A stretch of DNA of 32,472 bases, from the NCBI RefSeq assembly GCF_015680405.1, contig NZ_JADLJS010000050.1:1-32472 (forward strand), in the 5' to 3' direction. Of the stretch, positions 1 to 8,136 are shown piece by piece. The DNA is from Pseudomonas pudica. GTDB taxonomy: Bacteria > Pseudomonadota > Gammaproteobacteria > Pseudomonadales > Pseudomonadaceae. The translations under genes were made by a program, and so were the position numbers. Within the stretch, counting starts at the first letter, position 1. Every line of letters starts with the position of its first letter. The notes under the pieces are model-generated. The model did not search any database and was not told the origin of the DNA. It was given only the letters and a program-made list of their open reading frames with translations.

Positions 1-69
1 AGGCACCTCTGGCATTCAGCTTGCCATTCACCGCTCTCACTTCAGATTCTAATCCCCTCTCAAGACACA

Positions 70-92
70 AGCTGGCTTGCCGGCGATGGGCC
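70..92. repeat. Solitary REP-like half element
   Basis: This stretch carries the same agctggcttgccggcgat core as the REP pair at 26921-27030, but no inverted partner is seen within the preceding 69 bases. It is followed by a short palindromic ccgc/gcgg stretch. The partner may lie outside the window. The 1-216 leader otherwise shows no gene. Confidence 0.5.
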
Positions 93-216
93 GCACAGCG
101 GCCCCATAACCATCCTGCTGCGTTATTGCCAGGCATTCAGCCTGCGTGAGCTTGATTGCCCGCCCGCCGCTGGCGGCGGACACTCGGCTGATCTGAACCT
201 GCCTGGAGCCATGAGC

Positions 217-1131
217 ATGAGCGAGCCTGTCCGTCTGCAAGATCGCGTGGTGATCGTCACCGGAGCCGGGGGCGGCCTGGGCCGTGCCCATGCGCTGCTG
301 TTCGCTGCGCGGGGGGCGCGGGTGGTGGTCAACGACCTCGGCGGCTCCACCCACGGGGAAGGTGCCAGCGCCTCCGCCGCCGACCGAGTGGTAGCAGAGA
401 TCCGCGCCGCTGGTGGCAGTGCCATTGCCAACCATGACTCGGTCAGCCACGGCGCGCGTATTGTCGAACAGGCCCTGGACAGCTTCGGCCGGGTCGATGT
501 GCTGGTGAACAATGCCGGCATCCTGCGTGACAAGACGTTTCACAAGATGGAAGACAGCGACTGGGAGCAGGTGTATCAGGTGCATGTCGAGGGGGCCTAC
601 AAGGTCACCCGCGCTGCCTGGCCGCACCTGCGCGAGCAAAACTGGGGGCGGGTGATCTTCACCGCGTCCACGTCCGGTATCTACGGCAACTTCGGGCAGG
701 CCAACTACGGTATGGCCAAGCTCGGCCTGTATGGGCTGACTCGTACCTTGGCGATCGAAGGACGCAAGCACGGTATCCTGGTCAACGCCATCGCCCCGAC
801 GGGAGGCACCCGCATGACCGAAGGCCTGATCCCGCCTCAGGTATTCGAGCGGCTCAAGCCAGAGCTGGTCAGCCCGCTGGTGGTGTACCTGGGCAGCGAG
901 CAGTGCCAGGGCAGCGGTGAGCTGTTCGAAGTGGGCGGCGGCTGGGTGGGCAAGGTACGGTGGGAGCGTAGCCTGGGGGTAGGCTTCGATCCGCGTGAAG
1001 GCTTCACCCCGGAACAGGTGGCAGAGAACTGGGCACGGATTGGCGATTTCGACGGGGCAGTGCACCCGCAGGACAGCTTGCAGGCGTTGCAGCAGATGAT
1101 GGCGAACTTGCAGAAGTATCCGCTGGGCTGA
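217..1131 (+). CDS. Short-chain dehydrogenase/reductase (MFE-2 dehydrogenase-like)
   Basis: An NAD(P)-dependent SDR of 304 aa. The Rossmann glycine motif TGAGGGLG is at residues 15-22, NNAG at 98-101, and the catalytic set is Ser151, Tyr164 and Lys168 (YGMAK). The longer C-terminus (about 50 aa beyond a classical SDR) and the FDPREGFTPEQVAENW tail resemble the (3R)-hydroxyacyl-CoA dehydrogenase domain of peroxisomal multifunctional enzyme 2 and bacterial homologues, so a 3-hydroxyacyl-CoA or steroid-type alcohol substrate is plausible, but this is inference. Two in-frame ATGs lie at 211 and 217. GGAG at 204-207 is only 3 nt from the first but 9 nt from the second, so 217 is preferred. The gene stands alone, convergent with hmgR. 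Confidence 0.85.
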   Translation: MSEPVRLQDRVVIVTGAGGGLGRAHALLFAARGARVVVNDLGGSTHGEGASASAADRVVAEIRAAGGSAIANHDSVSHGARIVEQALDSFGRVDVLVNNAGILRDKTFHKMEDSDWEQVYQVHVEGAYKVTRAAWPHLREQNWGRVIFTASTSGIYGNFGQANYGMAKLGLYGLTRTLAIEGRKHGILVNAIAPTGGTRMTEGLIPPQVFERLKPELVSPLVVYLGSEQCQGSGELFEVGGGWVGKVRWERSLGVGFDPREGFTPEQVAENWARIGDFDGAVHPQDSLQALQQMMANLQKYPLG

Positions 1132-1179
1132 AACTTGTCTGCCGGCACGGGCGAAGAGTTTTTCAGGGCAGATAAAAAA

Positions 1180-1202
1180 GGCCGCTGCAAGCCGCAGCGG
1201 CC
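1180..1202 (-). terminator. Rho-independent terminator, minus strand
   Basis: A perfect 9-bp stem (ggccgctgc / gcagcggcc) with a 5-nt loop is preceded on the plus strand by six A's at 1174-1179. Read on the minus strand it is a GC stem followed by a T tract, which fits termination of hmgR transcripts about 180 nt past the hmgR stop. The rest of 1132-1382 shows no gene. Confidence 0.7.
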
Positions 1203-1382
1203 AATCGAGACGTCAGATCAAGGAGCTTCAAAATCTACGTCGGTGAACCTCGCAGGCCTGAAAGGCGGGGGGGAGAGCCCTTCATGCCGGCCAGTGAGTT
1301 AAGAATAAGCGCCTGATCCTGTAGGAAAAATAGCCGCTTATGACATTCACCTTTACGTATCGGGCAATAGTGCCGCAGGCGC

Positions 1383-2171
1383 TCAGCCGGCGGGCGTATA
1401 GCCCATGCGCCAGCTGGTTTCCCGCGCTGCCGCCAGCAGCCGTTGCGCCGCCGGGCCATGCTCGTCGGCATGGAAGATCGACGTCGGCCCGACCACGGTC
1501 ATCACCGCGGCGATCTGCCCCATGGCATTGAACACTGGGGCCGACAACGCATCCACGCCCGGCATCAACAGCCCGTGCACATGGTGCAGGCCACGTTCAC
1601 GAATGCCCGCCAGTACCGCCTGGTAGTCGGCGGCGCTGTGCTGCAGGGCGGCCAGTTCCCGGTCACGCAACTCCACGGTCTCGCGCTCGGGCAGGTAGGC
1701 GGCGAACACCAGCCCGGTGGACGACGTGAGCAGCGGCAGTACCGAGCCTATCTGCGTTACCACGGTGACCGCGCGCACCGCCGGCTCGATGCTGACCACT
1801 GTCGCGCCCTGGTTGCCCCATACGGCAACGAAGCAGCTCTCGTTCAGTTCATCGCGCAGCTGCGACAACGGCAACGCGGCAATCTTCAGTACATCGATGC
1901 TGCCCAGCGCCGCCAGCCCCACCCGCAGTGCCTCGCGCCCAAGGCCGTAATGGTTGGTGGCCGCATCCTGCTCGGCAAAACCGCTGGCGATCAGTGCCTG
2001 AAGGTAACGGTGCACCTTACTCGCCGGCATTTGCACATGTTCCGCCAGGCGTGACAGGGAAGTGGACGGGGAGAGTTCGGCAAGGGCCTTGAGGATGTCG
2101 GTGCCGACCTCCGCCGAGCGGACTTTCTGCTTGCCGTTGTCGGCGGGGGAGCTGGCTTTGGCCATGGACAT
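1383..2171 (-). CDS. hmgR: IclR-family repressor of the homogentisate operon, HmgR
   Basis: A 262-aa IclR-family regulator with an N-terminal winged HTH (about residues 22-80, including LAEHVQMPASKVHRYLQAL) and a C-terminal effector-binding domain. It is divergent from hmgA with a 168-bp shared upstream region. That position, and published work on P. putida HmgR as the hmgABC repressor relieved by homogentisate, support the name. The effector is taken from the literature and is not visible in the sequence. The start at 2171 is preceded by a GGAAG purine stretch; a second in-frame ATG is at 2165. Confidence 0.88.
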   Translation of the reverse strand: MSMAKASSPADNGKQKVRSAEVGTDILKALAELSPSTSLSRLAEHVQMPASKVHRYLQALIASGFAEQDAATNHYGLGREALRVGLAALGSIDVLKIAALPLSQLRDELNESCFVAVWGNQGATVVSIEPAVRAVTVVTQIGSVLPLLTSSTGLVFAAYLPERETVELRDRELAALQHSAADYQAVLAGIRERGLHHVHGLLMPGVDALSAPVFNAMGQIAAVMTVVGPTSIFHADEHGPAAQRLLAAARETSWRMGYTPAG

Positions 2172-2227
2172 CTTCTTCCGGATTCGTCGAGTCGCGCCTT
2201 TATAGCTTGACGCATTGCTCGTAGCAA

Positions 2228-2253
2228 ATTACGTTATTCGTAATCTGATTACG
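2228..2253. promoter_or_regulatory. Putative HmgR operator with three alternating half-sites
   Basis: Three perfect 6-bp half-sites alternate in orientation: ATTACG at 2228-2233, CGTAAT at 2239-2244 and ATTACG at 2248-2253, with spacers of 5 and 3 bp. They form two overlapping inverted repeats sharing the middle half-site, in the hmgR-hmgA intergenic region, and are followed by an AT-rich stretch. IclR proteins bind palindromes in such regions. Assignment to HmgR rests on position and symmetry. Confidence 0.65.
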
Positions 2254-2339
2254 ATAAAAATAATGCAGACGCGCTGCCACCCCGCCCCGGGCCAGCAGCC
2301 AGCTGCCAGCAACGGCTCGGCCAGAGCCCGGAGGCATCG

Positions 2340-3641
2340 ATGAATCGCGATACGTCACCCGACCTTCACTACCTAAGCGGCTTCGGCAACGAGTTTGCCA
2401 GCGAAGCGCTGCCAGGGGCCTTGCCGGTCGGGCAGAACTCGCCGCAGAAGGCGCCCTATGGGCTGTATGCCGAGCTGCTCTCGGGCACGGCGTTCACCAT
2501 GACCCGCAGCGAGCTGCGCCGCACCTGGCTGTATCGTATTCGTCCGTCTGCCCTGCACCCGCGTTTCGAGCGCTTGGCGCGTCAGCCGCTGACCGGCCCG
2601 CTGGGGGCCATCACCCCAAACCGCCTGCGCTGGAACCCCCAGCCGATCCCCGTCGAAGCGACCGATTTCATCGAGGGCTGGCTGCCCATGGTGGCCAACG
2701 CCGCTGCGGATAAACCGGCCGGCGTGAGCATCTACATCTACCGCGCCAACCGTTCCATGGAGCGGGTGTTCTTCAACGCCGACGGTGAACTGCTGCTGGT
2801 GCCGCAACAAGGCCGCCTGCGCATTGCCACCGAACTGGGGGTGATGGAAGTCGAGCCGCTGGAAATCGCGGTTATCCCGCGTGGCATGAAGTTCCGCGTC
2901 GAACTGCTCGACGGCGAGGCCCGCGGCTACATCGCCGAAAACCACGGCGCGCCGCTGCGCATCCCGGACCTGGGCCCGATCGGCAGCAACGGCCTGGCCA
3001 ACCCGCGCGACTTCCTCACCCCGGTGGCGCAGTACGAAGAGGCCGATGGCCCGGTGCAGCTGGTGCAGAAGTTCCTCGGCGAACACTGGGCCTGCGAACT
3101 GCAGCATTCGCCACTGGACGTGGTCGCCTGGCATGGCAGCAACGTGCCGTACAAGTACGACCTGCGCCGCTTCAACACCATCGGCACGGTCAGCTTCGAC
3201 CACCCGGATCCATCGATCTTCACCGTGCTGACCTCGCCTACCAGCGTGCATGGCCTGGCCAACATGGACTTCGTGATCTTCCCGCCACGCTGGATGGTGG
3301 CCGAGAACACCTTCCGTCCACCATGGTTCCACCGCAACCTGATGAACGAGTTCATGGGCCTGATCAGCGGCGCCTATGACGCCAAGGCCGAGGGCTTCCT
3401 GCCGGGCGGTGCCTCGCTGCACGGGGTGATGAGCGCCCATGGCCCCGACGCCGAAACCTGCGAAAAGGCCATTGCCGCCGACCTGGCGCCGCACAAGATC
3501 GACAACACCATGGCCTTCATGTTCGAGACCAGCCAAGTGCTGCGCCCGAGCCTGCAAGCCCTTGAATGCCCGCAGTTGCAGGCCGACTACGATAGTTGCT
3601 GGGCCACCTTGCCGAGCACCTTCAACCCGAACCGGAGATAA
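2340..3641 (+). CDS. hmgA: Homogentisate 1,2-dioxygenase
   Basis: This enzyme cleaves the homogentisate ring to maleylacetoacetate using Fe(II) and O2, the central step of Phe/Tyr catabolism. It is full length at 433 aa. The iron ligands expected from the human enzyme are all present: His331 and Glu337 in WFHRNLMNEFMG, and His367 in SAHGPD. The conserved DVVAWHG (His265) and LHGVMSAHGPD (His361) histidines are also there. A GGAGG ribosome-binding site lies 6 nt before the ATG. First gene of hmgA-hmgB-maiA, with only 3 nt before hmgB. Loss of this enzyme causes brown pyomelanin in other pseudomonads. Confidence 0.97.
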   Translation: MNRDTSPDLHYLSGFGNEFASEALPGALPVGQNSPQKAPYGLYAELLSGTAFTMTRSELRRTWLYRIRPSALHPRFERLARQPLTGPLGAITPNRLRWNPQPIPVEATDFIEGWLPMVANAAADKPAGVSIYIYRANRSMERVFFNADGELLLVPQQGRLRIATELGVMEVEPLEIAVIPRGMKFRVELLDGEARGYIAENHGAPLRIPDLGPIGSNGLANPRDFLTPVAQYEEADGPVQLVQKFLGEHWACELQHSPLDVVAWHGSNVPYKYDLRRFNTIGTVSFDHPDPSIFTVLTSPTSVHGLANMDFVIFPPRWMVAENTFRPPWFHRNLMNEFMGLISGAYDAKAEGFLPGGASLHGVMSAHGPDAETCEKAIAADLAPHKIDNTMAFMFETSQVLRPSLQALECPQLQADYDSCWATLPSTFNPNRR

Positions 3642-3644
3642 CCC

Positions 3645-4937
3645 ATGAATCAGACCGCCATTGCCCGTAGCTGGGTCGAGCACGCCAACGGGCACAGCGA
3701 TTTCCCGCTGCAGAACCTGCCGTTGGGTATCTTCAGCCGGCCGGGTGAAGCAAGGCGTTGTGGCGTGGCCATCGGCGACGCGATCCTCGACCTGGAGGCG
3801 GTGCTGGCCGCCGGGCTGTTCGACGGGGCCGCCAAGACCGCGGTCGAGGCCACCCGTGGTGGTGTCTTGAACGCATTCTTCGCCCTCGGCCGCGGCGCCC
3901 GCGTTGCCCTGCGCGAGCGCCTGCAGGTGCTGCTGGGTGAAAACAGCGAACACCAGACGGCACTGCAGGCCGCGCTGTACCCGGCCAGCGCCTGCCAGCT
4001 GCATGTGCCAGCGCAGATAGGTGACTACACCGATTTCTACGTGGGCATCGAGCACGCCACGAACGTGGGCAAGTTGTTCCGCCCCGACAACCCGCTGTTG
4101 CCCAACTACAAGTACGTGCCGATCGGTTATCACGGCCGCGCCTCGACCATCCGCCCGTCCGGCACCGATGTGCGCCGGCCCAAGGGCCAGACCCTGCCGG
4201 CCGGGCACACCGAGCCGAGCTTCGGTCCCTGTGCGCGCCTGGACTACGAGCTGGAGCTGGGTATCTGGATCGGCCAGGGCAACGACATTGGCCAGGCGAT
4301 CCCGATAGGCGATGCCGCCGAGCATGTGGCCGGCCTGTGCCTGCTCAACGATTGGTCGGCGCGCGATATCCAGGCCTGGGAATACCAGCCGCTGGGGCCG
4401 TTCCTGTCCAAGAGCTTCATCACCACCATCTCGCCCTGGGTGGTTACCGCCGAAGCGCTGGAACCGTTCCGCTGTGCTCAGCCGGCACGCCCGGAAGGCG
4501 ACCCGCAGCCACTGTCGTACCTGCTGGACAAGCGCGACCAGGCCGCAGGTGCTTTCGATATCGAGCTTGAGGTACTGCTGCTGACCGAGCAAATGCGCGA
4601 GCAGGGCCTCGCCCCACACCGCCTGACCCTGAGCAACACCCGCAGCATGTACTGGACCGTGGCGCAGCTGGTTGCGCACCACAGCGTCAACGGTTGCCAG
4701 CTGCAACCGGGCGACCTGTTCGGTTCTGGCACGCTGTCGGGCGCAACGCCAGGCTCGTTCGGCAGCCTGCTGGAGATCACCGAAGGCGGCAAGCACCCGG
4801 TGGAACTGGCCAGTGGCGAGGTGCGCAAGTTCCTCGAAGATGGCGACGAGATCATCCTGCGTGCTCGCTGCGTGCGTGATGGCGTGGCCAGCATCGGTTT
4901 CGGCGAATGCCGCGGCACGGTCATCGCGGCCGACTGA
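3645..4937 (+). CDS. hmgB: Fumarylacetoacetase
   Basis: It hydrolyses fumarylacetoacetate to fumarate and acetoacetate, the last step of the homogentisate pathway. It is 430 aa, normal for the family. Aligning by motif with mammalian FAH, the metal ligands are Asp130 (DYTDFY), Glu202 and Glu204 (LDYELELG) and Asp236 (NDWSARD), with the catalytic base His137 (EHATNVG). The spacings between these residues match the mammalian enzyme. A GGAGA ribosome-binding site overlaps the end of hmgA, so the two are co-transcribed and probably translationally linked. The synonym fahA is also used. Confidence 0.96.
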   Translation: MNQTAIARSWVEHANGHSDFPLQNLPLGIFSRPGEARRCGVAIGDAILDLEAVLAAGLFDGAAKTAVEATRGGVLNAFFALGRGARVALRERLQVLLGENSEHQTALQAALYPASACQLHVPAQIGDYTDFYVGIEHATNVGKLFRPDNPLLPNYKYVPIGYHGRASTIRPSGTDVRRPKGQTLPAGHTEPSFGPCARLDYELELGIWIGQGNDIGQAIPIGDAAEHVAGLCLLNDWSARDIQAWEYQPLGPFLSKSFITTISPWVVTAEALEPFRCAQPARPEGDPQPLSYLLDKRDQAAGAFDIELEVLLLTEQMREQGLAPHRLTLSNTRSMYWTVAQLVAHHSVNGCQLQPGDLFGSGTLSGATPGSFGSLLEITEGGKHPVELASGEVRKFLEDGDEIILRARCVRDGVASIGFGECRGTVIAAD

Positions 4938-4948
4938 GGAGGCGGGGC

Positions 4949-5581
4949 ATGGAGCTGTACACCTATTACCGTTCCACCTCGTCCTACCGAGTGCGTATTG
5001 CCCTGGCACTGAAGGGGCTGGCCTACCAGTCCCTGCCGGTCAACCTGTTGCAGGGGGAGCAGCGCGGTGCGGGTTATGTTGCGGTCAACCCGCAGGGCCG
5101 CGTGCCGGCCTTGCGCACCGATGGCGGCGAGCTGCTGGTGCAGTCGCCGGCGATCATCGAGTATCTGGAAGAGGTTTATCCACAGCCCGCACTGCTGCCA
5201 GCCACGGCCGAGGCGCGCGCCAAGGTGCGGGGTGTTGCGGCGATCATCGGCTGCGACATCCACCCACTGCACAACGTCAGTGTGCTCAACCGGCTGCGCC
5301 AGGCAGGCCAGGACGAGAGCCAGGTCAACCAGTGGATCGGCCACTGGATCAGCCAGGGGCTGGCGGCAGTGGAGCAATTGATAGGCGATCACGGCTTCTG
5401 CTTCGGTGATGAGCCGGGCTTGGCGGATATCTACCTGATCCCGCAGTTGTACGCGGCCGAACGCTTCAACATCGACCTCGACAGCTTCCCGCGCATCCTG
5501 CGGGTTGCCGCCTTGGCGGTGGGGCACCCGGCGTTCGCCCAGGCCCACCCAGCACAGCAGCCGGACAGCCCGGCTCAGTGA
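4949..5581 (+). CDS. maiA: Maleylacetoacetate isomerase (zeta-class GST)
   Basis: A 210-aa glutathione-dependent isomerase converting maleylacetoacetate to fumarylacetoacetate; also called hmgC. The N-terminal thioredoxin-like domain has the zeta-class active-site segment STSSYRVRIAL (residues 9-19) and the glutathione-binding VQSPAIIEYLEE segment; an all-helical domain follows. The start at 4949 (MELYTYYRS) is chosen over an upstream in-frame start at 4907 because the GST fold begins here, an AGGAGG sequence lies just upstream, and only 11 nt separate it from hmgB. Its last 7 bases overlap the convergent SirB1-like gene. Confidence 0.94.
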   Translation: MELYTYYRSTSSYRVRIALALKGLAYQSLPVNLLQGEQRGAGYVAVNPQGRVPALRTDGGELLVQSPAIIEYLEEVYPQPALLPATAEARAKVRGVAAIIGCDIHPLHNVSVLNRLRQAGQDESQVNQWIGHWISQGLAAVEQLIGDHGFCFGDEPGLADIYLIPQLYAAERFNIDLDSFPRILRVAALAVGHPAFAQAHPAQQPDSPAQ

Positions 5582-6381
5582 ATGGAACGGTTCGCCGTCG
5601 GAAGCTTGCCAATACGTTCGGACAGTTTCAGGCGCTGGACCGGGTCCTCCGTCAGCAGCAATGCATGCTCCAGGTCGAAGCGCTCGGCCTGAGGGCAATC
5701 CAGGTACTGGTAGAGCGAGGCGCGGGTCACATAGTCGCTGACCTGCACCGGGCCCAGCTGCATGACCCGCTCGGCATCGATCAGCGCCGCCAGGTGGTTG
5801 TCGTTGCTGATGTGCAACTGGCGCAGGTTGCGTGACAGGCGTTGCAGCATCTGCAACGGGCTGGCGGTGCGCATGTGCTCGGCGGTCAGCGCTACATGCG
5901 GGCCAAACTGGCGAGCCAGCAGCTCACGGCAATCGTTGGGGTACAGGCGCCGACCACCACAGGGGTCGAGCAGGTGATCGGCACCGGGTACACGCAGCAG
6001 GAAATGGCCAGGGAAGCCTACGCCCTCAAGGGGGATGGACAGGCGCCGGGCCAGTTCCAGGGCGAGGATGGCCAGGGTCAGCGGTTGGCCACGGCGGCGT
6101 TGCAGCACCTTGTCCATCATCGCGGCATGCGGGCGTAGCGGGTGATATTCATCCTGCTGGAAGCCCAGGGCATTGAGTTGGCGCAGCAGTGGCTGGGCCA
6201 GTTCGCACAGCGGCAGCATCGGCAGGTTGGCGCTGATCTCGCGCTGCAGGTCATTCAGATTGGCAAGGTTGATCGCGGGCTCGACGCTGCGGTCATGCTC
6301 GGCGGCAATCCATAATGCGGCTTCCAGCAGGGCGACGGGCTCGCGTTCCAGGCAGGCCAGGCAGGCTTGACGTGGCTTCAT
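5575..6381 (-). CDS. SirB1/transglutaminase-like family protein
   Basis: A 268-aa protein with a SirB1-type transglutaminase-like region (about residues 85-165: MDKVLQRRRGQPLTLAI, RRLSIPLEGVGFPGHFLLRV and LLDPCGGR) and a helical TPR-like C-terminus (about 190-255). Members occur widely in Proteobacteria, but their biochemical activity is not established, and this one lacks an obvious classical Cys-His-Asp transglutaminase triad. The ATG at 6381 is chosen because similarity begins there; the open frame continues upstream without recognisable sequence. It overlaps the 3' end of maiA by 7 bases, tail to tail, with a TGA for each gene on opposite strands. Confidence 0.82.
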   Translation of the reverse strand: MKPRQACLACLEREPVALLEAALWIAAEHDRSVEPAINLANLNDLQREISANLPMLPLCELAQPLLRQLNALGFQQDEYHPLRPHAAMMDKVLQRRRGQPLTLAILALELARRLSIPLEGVGFPGHFLLRVPGADHLLDPCGGRRLYPNDCRELLARQFGPHVALTAEHMRTASPLQMLQRLSRNLRQLHISNDNHLAALIDAERVMQLGPVQVSDYVTRASLYQYLDCPQAERFDLEHALLLTEDPVQRLKLSERIGKLPTANRSIH

Positions 6382-6504
6382 GGGCTTCTCCACACACGCT
6401 TGAGTATTAGCCGCGGCGCGCGGTTTCGTCCAGTGGTCCGGCGGCGGCGCCAGCCCAAAGGCCGTGCCTATACTGGAAGGAGCACCTCGTAGGGGAGCCT
6501 GTCG

Positions 6505-7524
6505 ATGTTCGCTCTGATGCAAAGCACCCGTACCCAGTCGCTGCACTTGTTCACCGACCCGCCCACCGGCCTGAAGGCCGTGGTGGCGATCCACAGCGAA
6601 CAACTGGGCCCGGCGATGGGCGGTTGCCGCTACCTGCCTTATGCCGACGATGAAAGCGCCATGACCGACGCCATTCGCCTGGCCCAAGGCATGAGCTACA
6701 AGGCGGCGCTGGCCGGCCTGCCACTGGGGGGCGGCAAGGCGGTGATCATGCGCAACCCGCATGTGGAAAACCGTGCCGCGCTTTTCGAGGCCTTTGGCCG
6801 CTTCATTGACACTTTGCAAGGGCGCTTCATCATTGCCGTGGACAGCGGCACCTCGACCCTGGACATGGACTGCATTGCCCAGAGCACACCCCATGTGACC
6901 AGCACCACGGCCTCGGGTGACCCATCACCGCATGCGGCGATGGGGGTTTTTGCCGGCATTCGTGCCACCACTTCGTTCCGTCTTGGCAGTGATGACCTGC
7001 AAGGGTTGCGGGTGGCGGTGCAAGGGCTGGGCAATGTCGGTTATGCACTGGCGGAGCAACTGCACGCAGCGGGTGCTGACCTGCTGGTGAGCGATCTGGA
7101 CCCTGGGCGGGTGCGGCTGGCGGTGGAGCAGTTCAATGCCCACCCGGTGACCAATGATGCATTGATCAGCACCCCTTGCGACATCTTTGCCCCTTGCGGC
7201 GTGGGGCCGGTGTTGAACGGGCAGAGCGTGATGCAGTTGCGTTGCGCGGCAGTGGCGGGGGCGGCGAACAACCAGCTGACTACCTTGCAGGTAGCCGACC
7301 AGTTGGAGTCGCGCGGGATACTGTATGCACCCGATTACGTGATCAATGCCGGTGGGTTGATCTACGTGGCACTTACCCATCGTGGCGAAGACCTGGGCAC
7401 CATCACTGCGCACCTGGCGCGTATACCTTCACGGCTGACCGAAGTGTTTGGCCATGCCCAGGCAGAGAAACGCTCGCCGGCGCGGGTAGCGCAGATGCTG
7501 GCGGAGCGGTTGCTCTACGGCTGA
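6505..7524 (+). CDS. ldh: Leucine dehydrogenase (Glu/Leu/Phe/Val dehydrogenase family)
   Basis: An NAD-dependent amino acid dehydrogenase of 339 aa that would oxidatively deaminate branched-chain (or aromatic) amino acids to 2-oxo acids and ammonia. The substrate-side motif GPAMGGCRYLPY, the catalytic lysine region LPLGGGKAVI, and the Rossmann motif GLGNVG are visible. The usual TAEDVGT-type segment reads AVDSGTST. Leucine versus phenylalanine specificity cannot be decided from sequence by eye; neighbouring Phe/Tyr catabolism makes either plausible. A GGAGCC purine stretch precedes the ATG at 6505. It diverges from the SirB1-like gene across about 120 bp. Confidence 0.85.
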   Translation: MFALMQSTRTQSLHLFTDPPTGLKAVVAIHSEQLGPAMGGCRYLPYADDESAMTDAIRLAQGMSYKAALAGLPLGGGKAVIMRNPHVENRAALFEAFGRFIDTLQGRFIIAVDSGTSTLDMDCIAQSTPHVTSTTASGDPSPHAAMGVFAGIRATTSFRLGSDDLQGLRVAVQGLGNVGYALAEQLHAAGADLLVSDLDPGRVRLAVEQFNAHPVTNDALISTPCDIFAPCGVGPVLNGQSVMQLRCAAVAGAANNQLTTLQVADQLESRGILYAPDYVINAGGLIYVALTHRGEDLGTITAHLARIPSRLTEVFGHAQAEKRSPARVAQMLAERLLYG

Positions 7525-7540
7525 AGTAATTTGTGTTCTT

Positions 7541-7758
7541 GCACTGGCCCCATCGCCGGCAAGCCAGCGCCCCCCTGTCGCGCCGACTTGTAGGAGCAGC
7601 CTTGCGCTGCGAAGAGGCCATTACTGCCGAAGAATATCTGCTGCTCAACTACCCTCTTCGCAGCACAAGGCTGCTCCTACAGGGCAATGAGGTGACCTGA
7701 GCAATGGAGCAAGCCATGTACCCCCCTGTGGAGCTTGCTGGCGATGAGGCCAGTGCAG
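7541..7758. repeat. Nested REP pairs: outer pair enclosing an inner pair of another type
   Basis: The outer arms are about 7541-7577 and 7724-7758, sharing the gcactggcc / catcgcc / ggcaagc type in inverted orientation with several mismatches. Inside them a much better conserved inner pair, 7589-7618 against 7653-7682, shares tgtaggagcagccttg and gctgcgaagagg with a single mismatch in about 30 positions. The block fills the gap between ldh and yebG, and no gene is seen in it. Confidence 0.75.
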
Positions 7759-7762
7759 GCAA

Positions 7763-8026
7763 TTACTCGGCCGCTGGCGCTTCGAGCAACTCGGCCAGTG
7801 CATCCGGCTGGCTCTTGAATGCCCGGGCGAACACATCGCGGTTCTTGGCCATGTAGATACCGGCTTCCTCGACCTGCTGCTCGGTCAGCGAGGGCACTGC
7901 TTTGTGCAGTACTTCGGCCAGGCGCTCGGCCAGTTCGAGCATCTTGTCGTGACGGTCTGCTTCGGCCTTATCCATGAACAAGCGCTCCGGGTCGCGGCTG
8001 CTGCGGTACACCACTTCGACGGCCAT
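7763..8026 (-). CDS. yebG: YebG family SOS-inducible protein
   Basis: An 87-aa small protein matching the YebG family: it begins MAVEVVYRSSRDPERLFMDK, continues with the conserved KxEADxxDKMLELAERL helix, and has the AGIYMAKNRDVFARAF segment. E. coli YebG is a LexA-controlled DNA-damage protein of unclear molecular function. A near-consensus LexA box lies 41 nt upstream of the ATG, which independently supports the assignment. A GAGGTG ribosome-binding site is 4-5 nt upstream of the start. Confidence 0.88.
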   Translation of the reverse strand: MAVEVVYRSSRDPERLFMDKAEADRHDKMLELAERLAEVLHKAVPSLTEQQVEEAGIYMAKNRDVFARAFKSQPDALAELLEAPAAE

Positions 8027-8066
8027 TCATCACCTCTATGCCTTTTGCTGGTTGCGTTTCGATTTA

Positions 8067-8082
8067 CTGTATCTATATACAG
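8067..8082 (-). promoter_or_regulatory. LexA (SOS) box of yebG
   Basis: The 16-base sequence CTGTATCTATATACAG matches the gammaproteobacterial consensus CTG-(TA-rich 10)-CAG, differing from the idealised alternating TA core at one base. Its outer arms CTGTAT / ATACAG are perfectly palindromic. It sits 41 nt before the yebG start, in the expected position for LexA repression. Confidence 0.9.
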
Positions 8083-8136
8083 TAATGGCAATGTTGATTG
8101 CTTCGCAAGCAGAAATTGTAGCGTGGTGCAGAGGGC

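Noticed and set aside
49..1065. A 338-codon minus-strand frame opposite the SDR gene
   Set aside because: The plus-strand SDR has all catalytic motifs; the opposite frame starts in a repeat and has no family features.
2373..5009. An 878-codon open frame antisense to hmgA and hmgB
   Set aside because: It lies opposite two unmistakable full-length enzymes, and its translation is rich in Gly, Arg, Gln and His with no recognisable domain. Long antisense frames are expected from the codon bias of GC-rich genes.
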